Assembly (NCBI GenBank): GCA_903953895.1
Contig: CAJBLH010000217.1
Coordinates: 62,001 to 126,000 of the forward strand
Length of the DNA: 64,000 nucleotides
Origin: an uncultured Desulfobacteraceae bacterium
GTDB lineage: Bacteria > Desulfobacterota > Desulfobacteria > Desulfobacterales > Desulfatirhabdiaceae
Direction: 5' to 3'
Shown: in pieces, positions 17,148 to 26,495 of the stretch
Position numbering within the stretch: the first letter of the stretch is position 1
How the letters are laid out: each line of letters opens with the position of its first letter
Notes under the pieces: generated by a model
The model's database searches: none
Told to the model about the DNA's origin: nothing
Seen by the model: only the letters and a program-made list of their open reading frames with translations
Translations under genes and position numbers: made by a program

Positions 17148-18743
17148 ATGCGATGTTTGCTGATTAATCCATTTTATCCCTTGTCTGAAAATCCTTCGCC
17201 GCCGCTGGGCCTGGCATATTTGGCCGCAGCTCTGGAAAAAGCCGGTGTGGATGTCGAGATTCTGGACTATGTGGTTTTTCCATATAATGAAACTGATTTT
17301 TGGTACAGGCTGACACAATTCAAACCTGACATTGTGGCTGCAACCGCCGTAACCATGACATTTGACGGGGCCATTCAGATCATCCGGGTAGCGAAGCGAT
17401 GGCATTCCGGATGCCTGACAGTCATGGGCGGCCCGCATGTGACCTTTTGCGCCGAAGAGACCCTGTCCGCCTATCCCGAGCTGGATATCGTGGTTCTGGG
17501 GGAAGGCGAGGCGACCCTCGTTGAAATTGCCGATGAAGCCGGCAAGGGAGGTAAGTGGAAAGAAATTCCAGGACTGGTGTACCGTCTGGGCGACAGCCTG
17601 GTTTCAACCGGAAAAAGGCTCCATCCCATCGATGTGAATACGCTGAATGTACCTGCCCGGCATCTTCTGGCGCTTGGCAGATATCGGGCTCTGGGAATGC
17701 CGATTTCCATGACCACGAGCCGCGGCTGTCCGTATGCGTGCATTTTCTGCGTGGGCAGAAAAATGGTGGGGGCTAAGGTTCGGTACCGGAACCCGGTAAA
17801 CGTGGTGGAAGAAATGGAAACACTTGCCGGTTATGGCTTCTGTCAGATCAATATCGCTGATGATCTGTTTACCGCCAACGCCCACCACTGTCTGGCGGTA
17901 TGTGATGAAATCCTCAATAGAAACCTGAAGGTAAAATGGACATCGTTTGCACGGGTGGATACGGTCTCCCGGGTGGTTCTCCAGCGAATGAAAGATGCGG
18001 GATGCCATGCAGTCAGTTTCGGGATTGAATCCGGGAATGCTGATATTCTGAAAACCATTCGAAAGGGAATTACCCTGGATCAGGTGATTGAAGCTGTTAG
18101 CCTCTGCAATCAGGTAGGGCTGATGCCGCATGGCTCGTTTATTCTGGGTCTGCCGGGTGAAACACCAGAAACGCTGAAGGAAACGCTGGCTTTCGGCGAG
18201 AAGTTGAAAAAACAGGGGGTTTCATATGGATTTCACCTGCTTGCTCCGTTTCCGGGAACATGGGTTCGGCAGAAGAGCGCGGAGTTGGGAATCACGATTC
18301 TATCCAACGACTGGTCAGACTACCATGCTAACCGCGCCATTGTGGAAACGCCTTCGGTAACCCGCGGAATGCTGGATGACATTGTCACCGGCTGGGAGAA
18401 CGATTTTAACCGATATCTGGGTCTGATTGCCCAACGCATGGCAGCCGGTGAGGCATCGGAAGAAGAAGCCTGGCCTCTGGTGAATCTGGAACGCACCATA
18501 ACCCTCTATGATCTGATGATGGAAGCCGCTATTGAAAAAAAAGGACGGTGGACCATCGGCACTCCAGCAAGACAAGCTGGAGATTTGTTGCAAGACCTGG
18601 TGGACCATCTGCTGACCGAAGAAGGTGATGCCCGCAGGGGAAAACTGGTATCTGCGCTGTCTCATGCAATTGAAAATGGCTTTTTGCAGTATACCGTGAC
18701 AGCGGACATCATCCAGTGGAAATGGGGTGGGTCACATCACTGA
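17148..18743 (+). CDS. B12-binding-domain radical SAM protein
   Basis: About 531 residues. ATG 17148 (MRCLLINPFYP) is chosen because GGTGA lies five bases upstream and more distal starts would fall in the fhs terminator. The N-terminal part (about 1-135) is a B12-binding-like Rossmann domain (PPLGLAYLAAALEKAGVDVE, then MGGPHVTF, LGEGE). The radical SAM core follows, with TTSRGCPYACIFC (C-x3-C-x2-C binding the 4Fe-4S cluster), then FGIESGNADILKTIRKG and GSFILGLPGET. The C-terminal 150 residues are less conserved. Relatives methylate or rearrange unactivated carbons in lipids, hopanoids or natural products; the substrate here is unknown. It overlaps the convergent response regulator gene by 7 bp. 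Confidence 0.85.
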   Translation: MRCLLINPFYPLSENPSPPLGLAYLAAALEKAGVDVEILDYVVFPYNETDFWYRLTQFKPDIVAATAVTMTFDGAIQIIRVAKRWHSGCLTVMGGPHVTFCAEETLSAYPELDIVVLGEGEATLVEIADEAGKGGKWKEIPGLVYRLGDSLVSTGKRLHPIDVNTLNVPARHLLALGRYRALGMPISMTTSRGCPYACIFCVGRKMVGAKVRYRNPVNVVEEMETLAGYGFCQINIADDLFTANAHHCLAVCDEILNRNLKVKWTSFARVDTVSRVVLQRMKDAGCHAVSFGIESGNADILKTIRKGITLDQVIEAVSLCNQVGLMPHGSFILGLPGETPETLKETLAFGEKLKKQGVSYGFHLLAPFPGTWVRQKSAELGITILSNDWSDYHANRAIVETPSVTRGMLDDIVTGWENDFNRYLGLIAQRMAAGEASEEEAWPLVNLERTITLYDLMMEAAIEKKGRWTIGTPARQAGDLLQDLVDHLLTEEGDARRGKLVSALSHAIENGFLQYTVTADIIQWKWGGSHH

Positions 18744-19693
18744 TAAGACAGGAGCTGTGTTCTGAGATTGGCCTTCTTGCCCTTGATGCCGATTTTCTTT
18801 CGGATATGGCATCTTCGCGAACCCACCGTGCCGTAGGTGCGATCCAGAAGGTCTGCGATCTCACGGGTTCTTTTGCCTTGTTTGACAAGATTGACCACAT
18901 GAATTTCGTTGGGTGTCAAGGTCATGTACCGGGGAGACAGTTTGGGGGAAAATGGTGCGGTAATGTCTCTCAGGTTGGTTTCAACGATATCGATGAAAGT
19001 GGCCTGGGTTTCGGTGAGGCCGGTCTGTTTAATCCTTTCGATGTACGGAAGCACGAATTCCCGGACATTGGCGATGACTTTTTCTTCGAGTTGCAGCCGA
19101 TCTTCTTTTCGCTGCTTCAACAGAACTTTCAGCGCCGCATTGGTTTCTTGAAGGTTCAGGGATTTAAATTCGAGTTCTTTTTCTTTTTCCTCAAGCTGGA
19201 GATTCACCCGATTGCGCTCGGCGATTTCAATACTCAGTTGATGGTTTGTGCGTGTCAATTCCGCCGTGCGTTCCAATATCCGTCTGTCAAGCTCATCGTA
19301 GGCTTTTCGAAGTTTTCGATCCACTTCTTTTTTGTAAATAGCGATCTCTATCGTCGGTTTGATCTGTTCGGCTGAGATCGGTTTGGATAGAAATCCGTAG
19401 GCTCCCGATACCCGGGTCCGATTGATGATTTCTTCCTGAGTATAACCGGATATAAAAACAACCGGAATATCCAGGTCCTGGTCGATTATCTCGGCGGCTT
19501 CAATTCCATCCATTTCTTCACCCGGGAAGCGGATATCCATCAAAAGCAGATCAGGCTTAACCTGCCGTGCGGTATCGATGGCTTCTTTTCCGGATGACGA
19601 TATGGCTGCCACCGTGTAGCCCATGGCAACCAGGAGTTCTTGCAGATGGGTGGCTGGAATTACTTCATCATCCACGATCATTAATTTATGCAT
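18737..19693 (-). CDS. Response regulator with coiled-coil linker and LuxR-type HTH output
   Basis: 318 residues. The receiver domain (1-125) has the acidic pocket D8/D9, phospho-acceptor D53 (LLLMDIRFPGE), S82 and K104. A long helical coiled-coil linker (about 128-205, rich in E, K, R and L) follows, then a LuxR/GerE-type HTH near LTPNEIHVVNLVKQGKRTRE (about 255-310). No histidine kinase is adjacent, so the partner is unknown. It lies 22 bp downstream of speB on the same strand and may be co-transcribed with the polyamine genes. Confidence 0.85.
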   Translation of the reverse strand: MHKLMIVDDEVIPATHLQELLVAMGYTVAAISSSGKEAIDTARQVKPDLLLMDIRFPGEEMDGIEAAEIIDQDLDIPVVFISGYTQEEIINRTRVSGAYGFLSKPISAEQIKPTIEIAIYKKEVDRKLRKAYDELDRRILERTAELTRTNHQLSIEIAERNRVNLQLEEKEKELEFKSLNLQETNAALKVLLKQRKEDRLQLEEKVIANVREFVLPYIERIKQTGLTETQATFIDIVETNLRDITAPFSPKLSPRYMTLTPNEIHVVNLVKQGKRTREIADLLDRTYGTVGSRRCHIRKKIGIKGKKANLRTQLLSYQ

Positions 19694-19715
19694 GGCTGTT
19701 ACTCCTGAAATCCCG

Positions 19716-20588
19716 TCATGCGGAACGGTTCAAACAATATACGAATAATTTTGTAGCCAGTTTGGCCGCAGTAAATTCCGACACCGTGGCACCCTCGATT
19801 TTGGAAAGCTCATTGATATCGGCGGCCACCACTTTTCGGGAGCGCCCTACCGCTTGAATCAGGCCGACAAGCTGGCGGTAGGTCAGTCCTCCAGGTTCCG
19901 GTGTGCCGGTTCCGGGCAGTACCGATGGATCGAGACCATCCAGGTCGATGGTCATATAAACACGCTCCGGCAATCGGTCGATCACTTGTTGCATCCACGA
20001 AGGATCATTTGCTGCAATCTGATGGGCAAAAAAAGGGGATAGGCCGCGAAGCCGAATGAAATCGACCTCTTCAGATGAAAAGGAACGAATACCGACCTGT
20101 ACGGCGGGCAGTCCTATATCATCAATGACCCGCCGCATGACGCAGGCATGATTGTACCGGCTTCCGTTCCAGGTATTTCTGAGATCCAGATGGGCGTCTA
20201 CCTGAAGTACGCCCAGGTCGGGATAAATTTCTGCCGCCGCCATGATCGGTCCAATGGAAATGGCATGGTCCCCCCCAAGAGACAGCAGAAATTGCTGTTT
20301 TTCAAGTACCTTCCTGGCGGCTTGTTTCATTTGACCGACAGCCTGCTCGGGGTTCCCGGAAGGAAAGAGCGGCGGCAGCGTATGAATGCCGAACTTTCCC
20401 CAGTTGGTGAAAGTTTCTTCATCCATCATTTCGAGTTGTACGGAGGCATTCAGGATATGCAGCGGGCCGCTGCCGGTTCCGGTACCATAAGAAACAGCAT
20501 TTTCATAGCAAAGAGGCAATACGACAATCTGTGCATTTTCTGGATCAGGCGATTGAAACTCGGGTTCTCCAAATGTAAGGGGGTTCAT
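19716..20588 (-). CDS. speB: Agmatinase
   Basis: 290 residues of the ureohydrolase family. The Mn-binding motifs are present: LGGDHAIS, QVDAHLDLR and MTIDLDGLDPS (the last two supply the metal-binding Asp and His residues). It hydrolyses agmatine to putrescine and urea in the cytoplasm. It lies 29 bp downstream of the pyruvoyl arginine decarboxylase gene, so the pair forms a complete arginine-agmatine-putrescine route. Arginase or formiminoglutamase are family alternatives, but the context supports agmatinase. Confidence 0.9.
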   Translation of the reverse strand: MNPLTFGEPEFQSPDPENAQIVVLPLCYENAVSYGTGTGSGPLHILNASVQLEMMDEETFTNWGKFGIHTLPPLFPSGNPEQAVGQMKQAARKVLEKQQFLLSLGGDHAISIGPIMAAAEIYPDLGVLQVDAHLDLRNTWNGSRYNHACVMRRVIDDIGLPAVQVGIRSFSSEEVDFIRLRGLSPFFAHQIAANDPSWMQQVIDRLPERVYMTIDLDGLDPSVLPGTGTPEPGGLTYRQLVGLIQAVGRSRKVVAADINELSKIEGATVSEFTAAKLATKLFVYCLNRSA

Positions 20589-20617
20589 TGTATGCTCATG
20601 AATTCACAACAATTTTC

Positions 20618-21163
20618 TTATTTTACGAATATGGCCGCAGCCACGACGGTTGTCCACAGATTGCCTTCAGCGCCGATGGCGCCCTGGCTGGTATGCTGGG
20701 ATTTAACGATTTTGCCAGACATTTTATAGACTTCACGGCGTTCATCATAGTCTTTGTCTGCATCGAATTCGATGCCAAGAGTATTGGCCAGCATGGTCGC
20801 CGCCAGGTCTTCGGCATAATCGCCCGCCTCGATTTCTGTCTGTCCAAATCCATGGTGTTCGGAAAGATAGCCATAACGGCCCCTTTCGGCAGGCAATGCA
20901 AGACCGATGCTGGCGACAATGCGGCGTCCGGGTTCGTTGATCTGTTCTCTGGCCATGACACAGTGCGTTATTTCGCCAGGCTCGAGCCGGTCTATTCCTT
21001 TTTCGATGTCGATGATGTTGCAGTGTGGGGGGAAAATGGATGAAACCGTTACAAGATTGAGGTGAGCGATACGCGCATCACGCAAGGCATTTTCGAAAGA
21101 AGACAATTTTTCTTTGGCAATGCCGACACCTTTGGTGAAAACCATATATCGCGGTACATACAT
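20618..21163 (-). CDS. pdaD: Pyruvoyl-dependent arginine decarboxylase
   Basis: 181 residues from ATG 21161-21163, which has GGGAGGG just upstream; a longer upstream frame is not needed. The self-cleavage site is VSSIFPP (Ser41-Ser42 of the proenzyme), which generates the pyruvoyl group. [15 protein letters not shown] and [20 protein letters not shown] match the archaeal/bacterial PvlArgDC family. It converts arginine to agmatine. It is the first gene of the pdaD-speB unit and is preceded by a good promoter. Confidence 0.9.
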   Translation of the reverse strand: MYVPRYMVFTKGVGIAKEKLSSFENALRDARIAHLNLVTVSSIFPPHCNIIDIEKGIDRLEPGEITHCVMAREQINEPGRRIVASIGLALPAERGRYGYLSEHHGFGQTEIEAGDYAEDLAATMLANTLGIEFDADKDYDERREVYKMSGKIVKSQHTSQGAIGAEGNLWTTVVAAAIFVK

Positions 21164-21269
21164 GGATTGACCCTCCCATACTGTTAAGATACGCTTGCCG
21201 CCGGAATGCGCACAGAAACCGACAACAACCAATATAGTGATTGCAAAAAACGAGTGAACAAAGCATTAA

Positions 21270-21298
21270 TTTTTAAACTTAACCAGGCATTTTGTCAA
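21270..21298 (-). promoter_or_regulatory. Promoter of pdaD-speB
   Basis: On the minus strand TTGACA (21293-21298) and TAAAAA (21270-21275) are separated by 17 bp. They lie about 110 bp upstream of the pdaD ATG. Confidence 0.5.
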
Positions 21299-21404
21299 TT
21301 AAATAATAACCATTGCAGGCAATCGTCCAATGAGAATTCAACATCCTGTATATCCATGTAAAATTATTTCAATGAATCAGGGTCGATCATATGTTTTGAA
21401 TTAC

Positions 21405-22142
21405 CTAAATTGTAAACCGCCAGGCGCAGTACCAGGTGTCCGGATGATCATCCGGCGGGCATCCGATGCATTCGGTCTTGATGCGGGGGTCGATGGTACG
21501 GGCAAAATACGTGTATTCCACCAACCCACCGGATTTGCAGGGATAGTCTTCTAGACCTTTTCGCTTTCGGGCTGATTGCACCCGGCATTCGTTCATCTGA
21601 AAAATTAGGCTGTTTTCACTTTCTTCGACAAAAGACTGAGTATTGATTCTGGCATAAAGCCGGAAATTGAGGGCTGCCTTCAAGCCGGCAAGGCCGGGCT
21701 GATCGGAAAGATTCAGAAACTGCTTGATGGATCTGGCTTCAAACGGGGAAAAATGCGCCCAGCAACTATCGTTGCAGCGTTTGGCGTCATTCATACCGCT
21801 TTCAAACTCGACGGCCTGAAACCAGACCCCGTCGTTGGCCAGCCAGTTGACCGCCACACTGTCCAGGAGAGCCAAAAGCGCTTTCCGGGGCATGTTCAGA
21901 AGCGGCGCCGGAATATTGTCCTTCATCTCGAAACCCATCACCTTGGACAGCCGGCTCATCTGGATGCCATAGCTACGATCAAAGGCTACTTTCAGCGTGT
22001 CGAGAGCTTTTTCTTCGCCCATCTGGTGGCGGACTTCGGTAAACCACAGGGCGTGGTGAATGACAATCCGGTGAAACAGGTCGATAACCAGTCTGGCTGT
22101 TGATTCTTGATCCAGGTCTTCAATTTGGGTAACTGGGAGCAT
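21405..22142 (-). CDS. Conserved cytosolic protein of unknown function (DUF6125-like)
   Basis: 245 residues, no signal peptide or membrane segment. The N-terminal half is helical (STARLVIDLFHRIVIHHALW). The C-terminal half has a conserved cysteine-rich region: NECRVQSARKRKGLEDYPCK, TECIGCPPDDHPDTWYCAW. Five or so Cys suggest metal binding. From memory this pattern belongs to the DUF6125 group of anaerobic bacteria, which may be related to the L-2-amino-thiazoline-4-carboxylate hydrolase family, but I am not certain. It is encoded downstream of the homocysteine methyltransferase gene on the same strand, with a 98-bp gap. Confidence 0.55.
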   Translation of the reverse strand: MLPVTQIEDLDQESTARLVIDLFHRIVIHHALWFTEVRHQMGEEKALDTLKVAFDRSYGIQMSRLSKVMGFEMKDNIPAPLLNMPRKALLALLDSVAVNWLANDGVWFQAVEFESGMNDAKRCNDSCWAHFSPFEARSIKQFLNLSDQPGLAGLKAALNFRLYARINTQSFVEESENSLIFQMNECRVQSARKRKGLEDYPCKSGGLVEYTYFARTIDPRIKTECIGCPPDDHPDTWYCAWRFTI

Positions 22143-22240
22143 GGGATATCCTTTGCGTAATGGGTTTAAGGTAAAAGGTTCAGAATGCCAAAATCCGTTC
22201 GAGCTTTGTCATCAACATCTAACGAATGACTGGGCAAGGT

Positions 22241-23116
22241 TCAATGTTTGGAAATGCTTTCAGCGATGAGGCGGATATATTCGGGGGTTGTGCCGCAGCA
22301 TCCGCCGACGATTTCGATGCCTTCGGATTTGATGATGCGGATGTTCTTCAGAAAATAATCTGCAGATTCGGGATATACGGTTTCAAGACCTTTGATTTCG
22401 GGAATGCCGGCATTGGGCTGGATGATGACCGGAATATCCACAAAGTCACGGATCTCTCTGGCCAGATCCACCATGGCATCGCTGCCGATGGAGCAGTTGG
22501 CGCCGACGGCAAATGCGCCGGCGTCTCTTAATGATTTGATGCCGACTTCCACCCGGTCGCCCATCATGGTGGCAAAACCGGAAGGAATTCGTTGAAATGT
22601 CAGGGTGGCGATGATCGGCAGGGAACAGACTGATTGTATTCCCTTGATGGCGGCAAGCGCTTCATTCAGGTCGTACATGGTTTCGACGATGATCGCGTCG
22701 GCGCCGGCGTTGGACAGCGCATCCGCCTGCGCTGCAAAAGCTTCCGCGGCCATTTCCACAGATATGGTTCCGGAGGGCGCCAAAAGATCACCCAGTGGCC
22801 CGATGTCGCCGGCCACAAACTTGCCGTCGGTTCCGGCTGCCCGGGCTAACTGAGCCGCCAGCGTGTTGATTCTTTCAGCATGGCTGCCCAGCCCGGATTT
22901 CTGCAGTTTGATGGCGGATGCCCCAAAGGTGTTGGTGGTTACGATATCCGCGCCAGCGTCAAAATAGGCTTTGTGAATGGCCTGAACGATTTCAGGCTTT
23001 TCCAGTATCCAGAATTCCGAGGCTTTTCCGCCGCCCAAACCTTGCTGGATCAGCATCGTCCCCAGTGCACCGTCGAAGATCAGCCCCTGGTTTTGAATTT
23101 TTTCTATTAAAGTCAT
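22241..23116 (-). CDS. Homocysteine S-methyltransferase family protein (MetH N-terminal domain-like)
   Basis: 291 residues forming a single Hcy-binding barrel: FDGALGTMLIQQGL at the start, NTFGAS, GDIGPLGD, and the zinc ligands in GANCSIG and GGCCGTTPE. It matches the first module of cobalamin-dependent methionine synthase or stand-alone methyltransferases that accept a methyl group for homocysteine. No corrinoid-binding or pterin domain is fused, so it would need partner proteins encoded elsewhere. Confidence 0.85.
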   Translation of the reverse strand: MTLIEKIQNQGLIFDGALGTMLIQQGLGGGKASEFWILEKPEIVQAIHKAYFDAGADIVTTNTFGASAIKLQKSGLGSHAERINTLAAQLARAAGTDGKFVAGDIGPLGDLLAPSGTISVEMAAEAFAAQADALSNAGADAIIVETMYDLNEALAAIKGIQSVCSLPIIATLTFQRIPSGFATMMGDRVEVGIKSLRDAGAFAVGANCSIGSDAMVDLAREIRDFVDIPVIIQPNAGIPEIKGLETVYPESADYFLKNIRIIKSEGIEIVGGCCGTTPEYIRLIAESISKH

Positions 23117-23334
23117 GTTGATTTATCCAAATAAACTTCAGGTTGTTGGGGTGGTGCTATAGATGCGGTAAGGGATTTGCGCTCCAAATTTGCAGCCTCG
23201 GCCGAGAGTCAATAAAAACTATTTTTCATATGCCATGTAATCTGGTTAAAAACAACAGAAAACCTCTGATGGTCTTTGAGCGGTGTAAACTGCGTTTTCC
23301 TTTATAGCTCGTATGACTTCTGCACTTGTTACCT

Positions 23335-25278
23335 TCAGCTTTCCGCTGCAAGCGGGGCACAAACACTGAACTTGGCGCCCCCATCGATATTTTTTGCGGT
23401 GATGCGGCCGTTCATGTTGCGCTCGATGATCATTTTCGACATATACAGTCCGATCCCGCTACCTCTTTCCTTTGTAGAAAAATACGGATCAAAAATTCTG
23501 TCCAGTATTTCCTCCGGAACGCCGCCGCCGTTATCGCACACGGATACGCATCCCTGGCCGTCTTGCGCTGTAAGGACAATCTCAACCCTACCTGCATATG
23601 GTTGATTGTGCACCAAAATTGCCTCTTTTGCATTGGTAAGCAGATTGAGCAGTACCTGGGAATATTCATTTGGAAATCCCAGAAGTCTAAGGACGTGCGG
23701 GGCATCGATATGAATGGAAATATTGCTGTTTTGAAAACTTGATTCCACAAGAGCTATCGCTTCTTTGATTTGCGCCAGCATCGAAAAGATTTTCATCTCT
23801 TTATCCGGCCGGAAAAAATTGGCAAAATCGCTGATGGTCGTTGACATTTTCTGAACCATACGGCTGCCGTCCGCAACAGCCTGATCCAGATAAGCAGCAT
23901 CGAGCGTGTTGAACTGATATGCATCCTTGATGTTGAAAAGCAACATGCCAAGCGAATTCAATGGCTGACGCCACTGGTGCGCGATGTTGCCGATCATCTC
24001 CCCCATGGCCGCCATCCGGCTCTGCTGGATCAGCATGTGTTCGTGTTTGAGATTTCTCTCCACCTCCTGCGACACCCGCAGTTCTAAAATTTCGTTGAGG
24101 TGAAGGAGTTCTGTCTCTGTTCGCTTCAATTCGGTGATGTCGCGGCAAAAGTTGAGGACGTGTGGCACAGCATTTAGTTCTATAATTGAAGCAGATATCA
24201 GACCATAAATCTCTTTGTCCTTGGTAAGAAAACAGGCATTATAGTTTCGGACTTCACCATGGGCTTTCAATTCTTCAATTAAGTTTTTCCGATCTGCCGG
24301 GTTTTTCCATAAATTTATTTCTAAAGATGTTTTACCTAGAACATCCTTTTCCGCATAGCCGGACATTTCAGTAAATCCTTTGTTTACTGAAACAAGCATC
24401 CCATCCGATAATCTGGTGATCATAATGGAATCGGGACTGGTCATGAAAGCCATGCGGTATTTTTCTTCGCTCTTTCTCAGTGCAGCCTCGACCTGTTTGC
24501 GCAGTTCAATCTCTTTGCTCAATTCATCCCGTGAAACCGTGATGTTATGCAATTTTTCCGTCATAACATCAAATGCCGTTGATAACTGACCAATCTCGTC
24601 GCGCGTTCTGATATTGGTTTTGTAATCCAGATTCCCCAAGGCAATAACTTCGGTTCCTTTATGAAGCATTGTCAGGGGATGGGCAATATTGCGAATAACA
24701 ATCAACGCAAAAGAGACAATGAATAACGACAGCACTCCAAAAAAGATATTGATGAACAGGTGGGCAAGGTTGTTTTGAATCACTTTTTCTTCATTAGCCA
24801 ATTGCAACACATTCAAGCCTTCACGATACAGGGAATGCGCATTGACCAGCATCTGGCTGACGATCCTTTCTCGTAATGCCTGCACTGTTGCATTATGAAC
24901 GGCGGTGCTTTTATCAAGGTCGACCACCTGTCCCCAATAACTCTCTATATTATTATGAAAACCCGTCATCTTAAATAAAGAGGCTTTTTCTTCCAGCCCG
25001 GTGAATGTCCGGGATATCCTCTCCAGAAGCCCTCCGATATGCTTGTGTAAAAGCAGGAATTGTTCTTTTGAACGGTCTTCCTGGTAGAGAAAATACTCTT
25101 CTCTCAAACGCGACTGATCGAATATGGCCAAGTTCAACTCCATGACCAGATTCTGCCTGGCCAACTGTTTTTCAGCCTGTTTTTGCCATAACAGGCTGAC
25201 GGAAAAAATACAGACCATAAGAAGTACGTTAACTGTGATGATCAGTTGGAGTTTCGTTTTAATCTTCACAAAATACAC
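23335..25278 (-). CDS. Membrane-bound sensor histidine kinase (periplasmic sensor, HAMP, PAS, HisKA, HATPase)
   Basis: 647 residues. TM1 lies at about 12-30 and TM2 at about 175-197, enclosing a periplasmic helical sensor. HAMP is at about 198-250 and PAS at about 265-385. The HisKA phospho-site is in GNIAHQWRQPLNSLGML, the N-box in LLNLLTNAKEAI, and the ATP lid in CDNGGGVPEEILDRIFDPYF. The start is a GTG touching the stop of the upstream binding-lipoprotein gene, so the two are translationally coupled. The kinase probably senses the ligand-loaded lipoprotein. No response regulator gene adjoins it. Confidence 0.9.
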   Translation of the reverse strand: MYFVKIKTKLQLIITVNVLLMVCIFSVSLLWQKQAEKQLARQNLVMELNLAIFDQSRLREEYFLYQEDRSKEQFLLLHKHIGGLLERISRTFTGLEEKASLFKMTGFHNNIESYWGQVVDLDKSTAVHNATVQALRERIVSQMLVNAHSLYREGLNVLQLANEEKVIQNNLAHLFINIFFGVLSLFIVSFALIVIRNIAHPLTMLHKGTEVIALGNLDYKTNIRTRDEIGQLSTAFDVMTEKLHNITVSRDELSKEIELRKQVEAALRKSEEKYRMAFMTSPDSIMITRLSDGMLVSVNKGFTEMSGYAEKDVLGKTSLEINLWKNPADRKNLIEELKAHGEVRNYNACFLTKDKEIYGLISASIIELNAVPHVLNFCRDITELKRTETELLHLNEILELRVSQEVERNLKHEHMLIQQSRMAAMGEMIGNIAHQWRQPLNSLGMLLFNIKDAYQFNTLDAAYLDQAVADGSRMVQKMSTTISDFANFFRPDKEMKIFSMLAQIKEAIALVESSFQNSNISIHIDAPHVLRLLGFPNEYSQVLLNLLTNAKEAILVHNQPYAGRVEIVLTAQDGQGCVSVCDNGGGVPEEILDRIFDPYFSTKERGSGIGLYMSKMIIERNMNGRITAKNIDGGAKFSVCAPLAAES

Positions 25279-26304
25279 CTATATGACAATGGAAACGTCT
25301 TTGGGTTTGACCGCTTTCAATGCATCCAGATAGAAGTAGCCAAGATAATTGGGGACTTTTGTCTTTTCTGTAAACTTGGTTGCAATCGCCCATCGGGCTT
25401 CGTCTTCAAGTATGGTGAACAGTGAATGTTCCAGGGAAAGCTCGAACACAAGATCGTCTTGGCTCGAAACAAGTAAATCTTCTCCCGGCTTTAAGCTATT
25501 GTTGACGATGGCAATAGACTCGTCGCCATTTTGTTCTATGAACAGGATCGCCCTGTCAACGGCTTTCAGAATTTTTTTCAACACATCTGCATGTGCTTTG
25601 GTGTAACTTCTCATGACCGCAAGGTTGAATGTCTGTTTGTAAAGGTTGCTTCTGGGAAGTTTTATTGCCTGATCGGGCAATGACTTCATGGCCATGGATG
25701 CATAGGGCTCGTATATCACGATGGCGTCAACCTTGCCTTCCCCCAATGCTTCGGGTAGCTCCATCGGCGAAAGCGTGACGATTTTTATTGCAGAGGGGTC
25801 AATCCCGTGTTCGGTAAGATAGACATTGAGAAAAAAATGGGTTCCGACTGCATCGGGTGTTCCAATGATCTTACCTTTCAGGTCCTCAGGCTTATCGAAC
25901 CCACTGTCTTTTCGGCCGATCACCTTAATGTTGTCGTTACTACTGGCATACGTGGCAATGACCGAGAAATCGTCACGCATAAAACTTTGCATCACAATCT
26001 GTATGTCTCCTATACACGAGATGTCTATTTCTCCAGCAAACATGGCATCGTTTGACTTTATCGCCGAAGGATAAATCCGAACAGTTGCATCAACGCCAAC
26101 ATCGCGGAAAAAACCTTTCTCTCGGGCAATAATGAATGGTATCGGCAGCCCTCCGGACCCAATTCCGATGGTTACCTTTTCTTTGGGTCCGGTAAATGTC
26201 TCCGTTTTTTGGCATGATGCAGTTAAAACCACGAAGGCCAAAAGAAGAACAATCCACAGATCAATATTCAAATTGAGCTTTCTTTTTGTTCTCATAGATC
26301 TCAT
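25279..26304 (-). CDS. NMT1/THI5-like (SsuA-type) periplasmic substrate-binding lipoprotein
   Basis: About 341 residues from the chosen ATG at 26304 (26295 is an alternative; neither has a strong ribosome site). A hydrophobic signal ends in the lipobox LTASC, so it is probably lipid-anchored. The mature part matches NMT1/SsuA-type solute-binding proteins (KVTIGIGSGGLPIPFIIARE, AMFAGEIDISCIGD, LKGKIIGTPDAVGTHFFLN). No ABC permease or ATPase is nearby, and the next gene is a histidine kinase fused at the stop codon. It is therefore more likely a sensory ligand-binding partner than a transporter component. The ligand is unknown. Confidence 0.8.
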   Translation of the reverse strand: MRSMRTKRKLNLNIDLWIVLLLAFVVLTASCQKTETFTGPKEKVTIGIGSGGLPIPFIIAREKGFFRDVGVDATVRIYPSAIKSNDAMFAGEIDISCIGDIQIVMQSFMRDDFSVIATYASSNDNIKVIGRKDSGFDKPEDLKGKIIGTPDAVGTHFFLNVYLTEHGIDPSAIKIVTLSPMELPEALGEGKVDAIVIYEPYASMAMKSLPDQAIKLPRSNLYKQTFNLAVMRSYTKAHADVLKKILKAVDRAILFIEQNGDESIAIVNNSLKPGEDLLVSSQDDLVFELSLEHSLFTILEDEARWAIATKFTEKTKVPNYLGYFYLDALKAVKPKDVSIVI

Positions 26305-26446
26305 GAAAATAAACGGGATGAAAATCGGCGGGAATTGCAGCAATTAGCTGAGGCGGAGTTGGGAAAGCTTCCCTTTCCGCCCAGACGATCGGCACGCCCA
26401 TAGAACGTGGATTATCTGATAAATATCTATAAATAAGTATATCTGT

Positions 26447-26483
26447 CGGTGTCAGGGTACTCCCGATGGTCGCACCCTGACCG
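26447..26483 (-). terminator. Stem-loop just downstream of the HMG-CoA-lyase-like gene
   Basis: CGGT(GT)CAGGGT at 26447-26458 pairs with ACCCTGACCG at 26474-26483, with two bulged bases and a 15-base loop. It begins 13 bp after the stop of the minus-strand gene ending at 26496. No T-run follows, so it is a weak terminator or an mRNA-stabilising hairpin. Confidence 0.4.
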
Positions 26484-26495
26484 ATGTGCATGTTG

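Noticed and set aside
26261-26491. 76-residue minus-strand frame between the lyase-like and binding-lipoprotein genes
   Set aside because: It overlaps the start of the lipoprotein gene and a hairpin, with no ribosome site or recognisable features.
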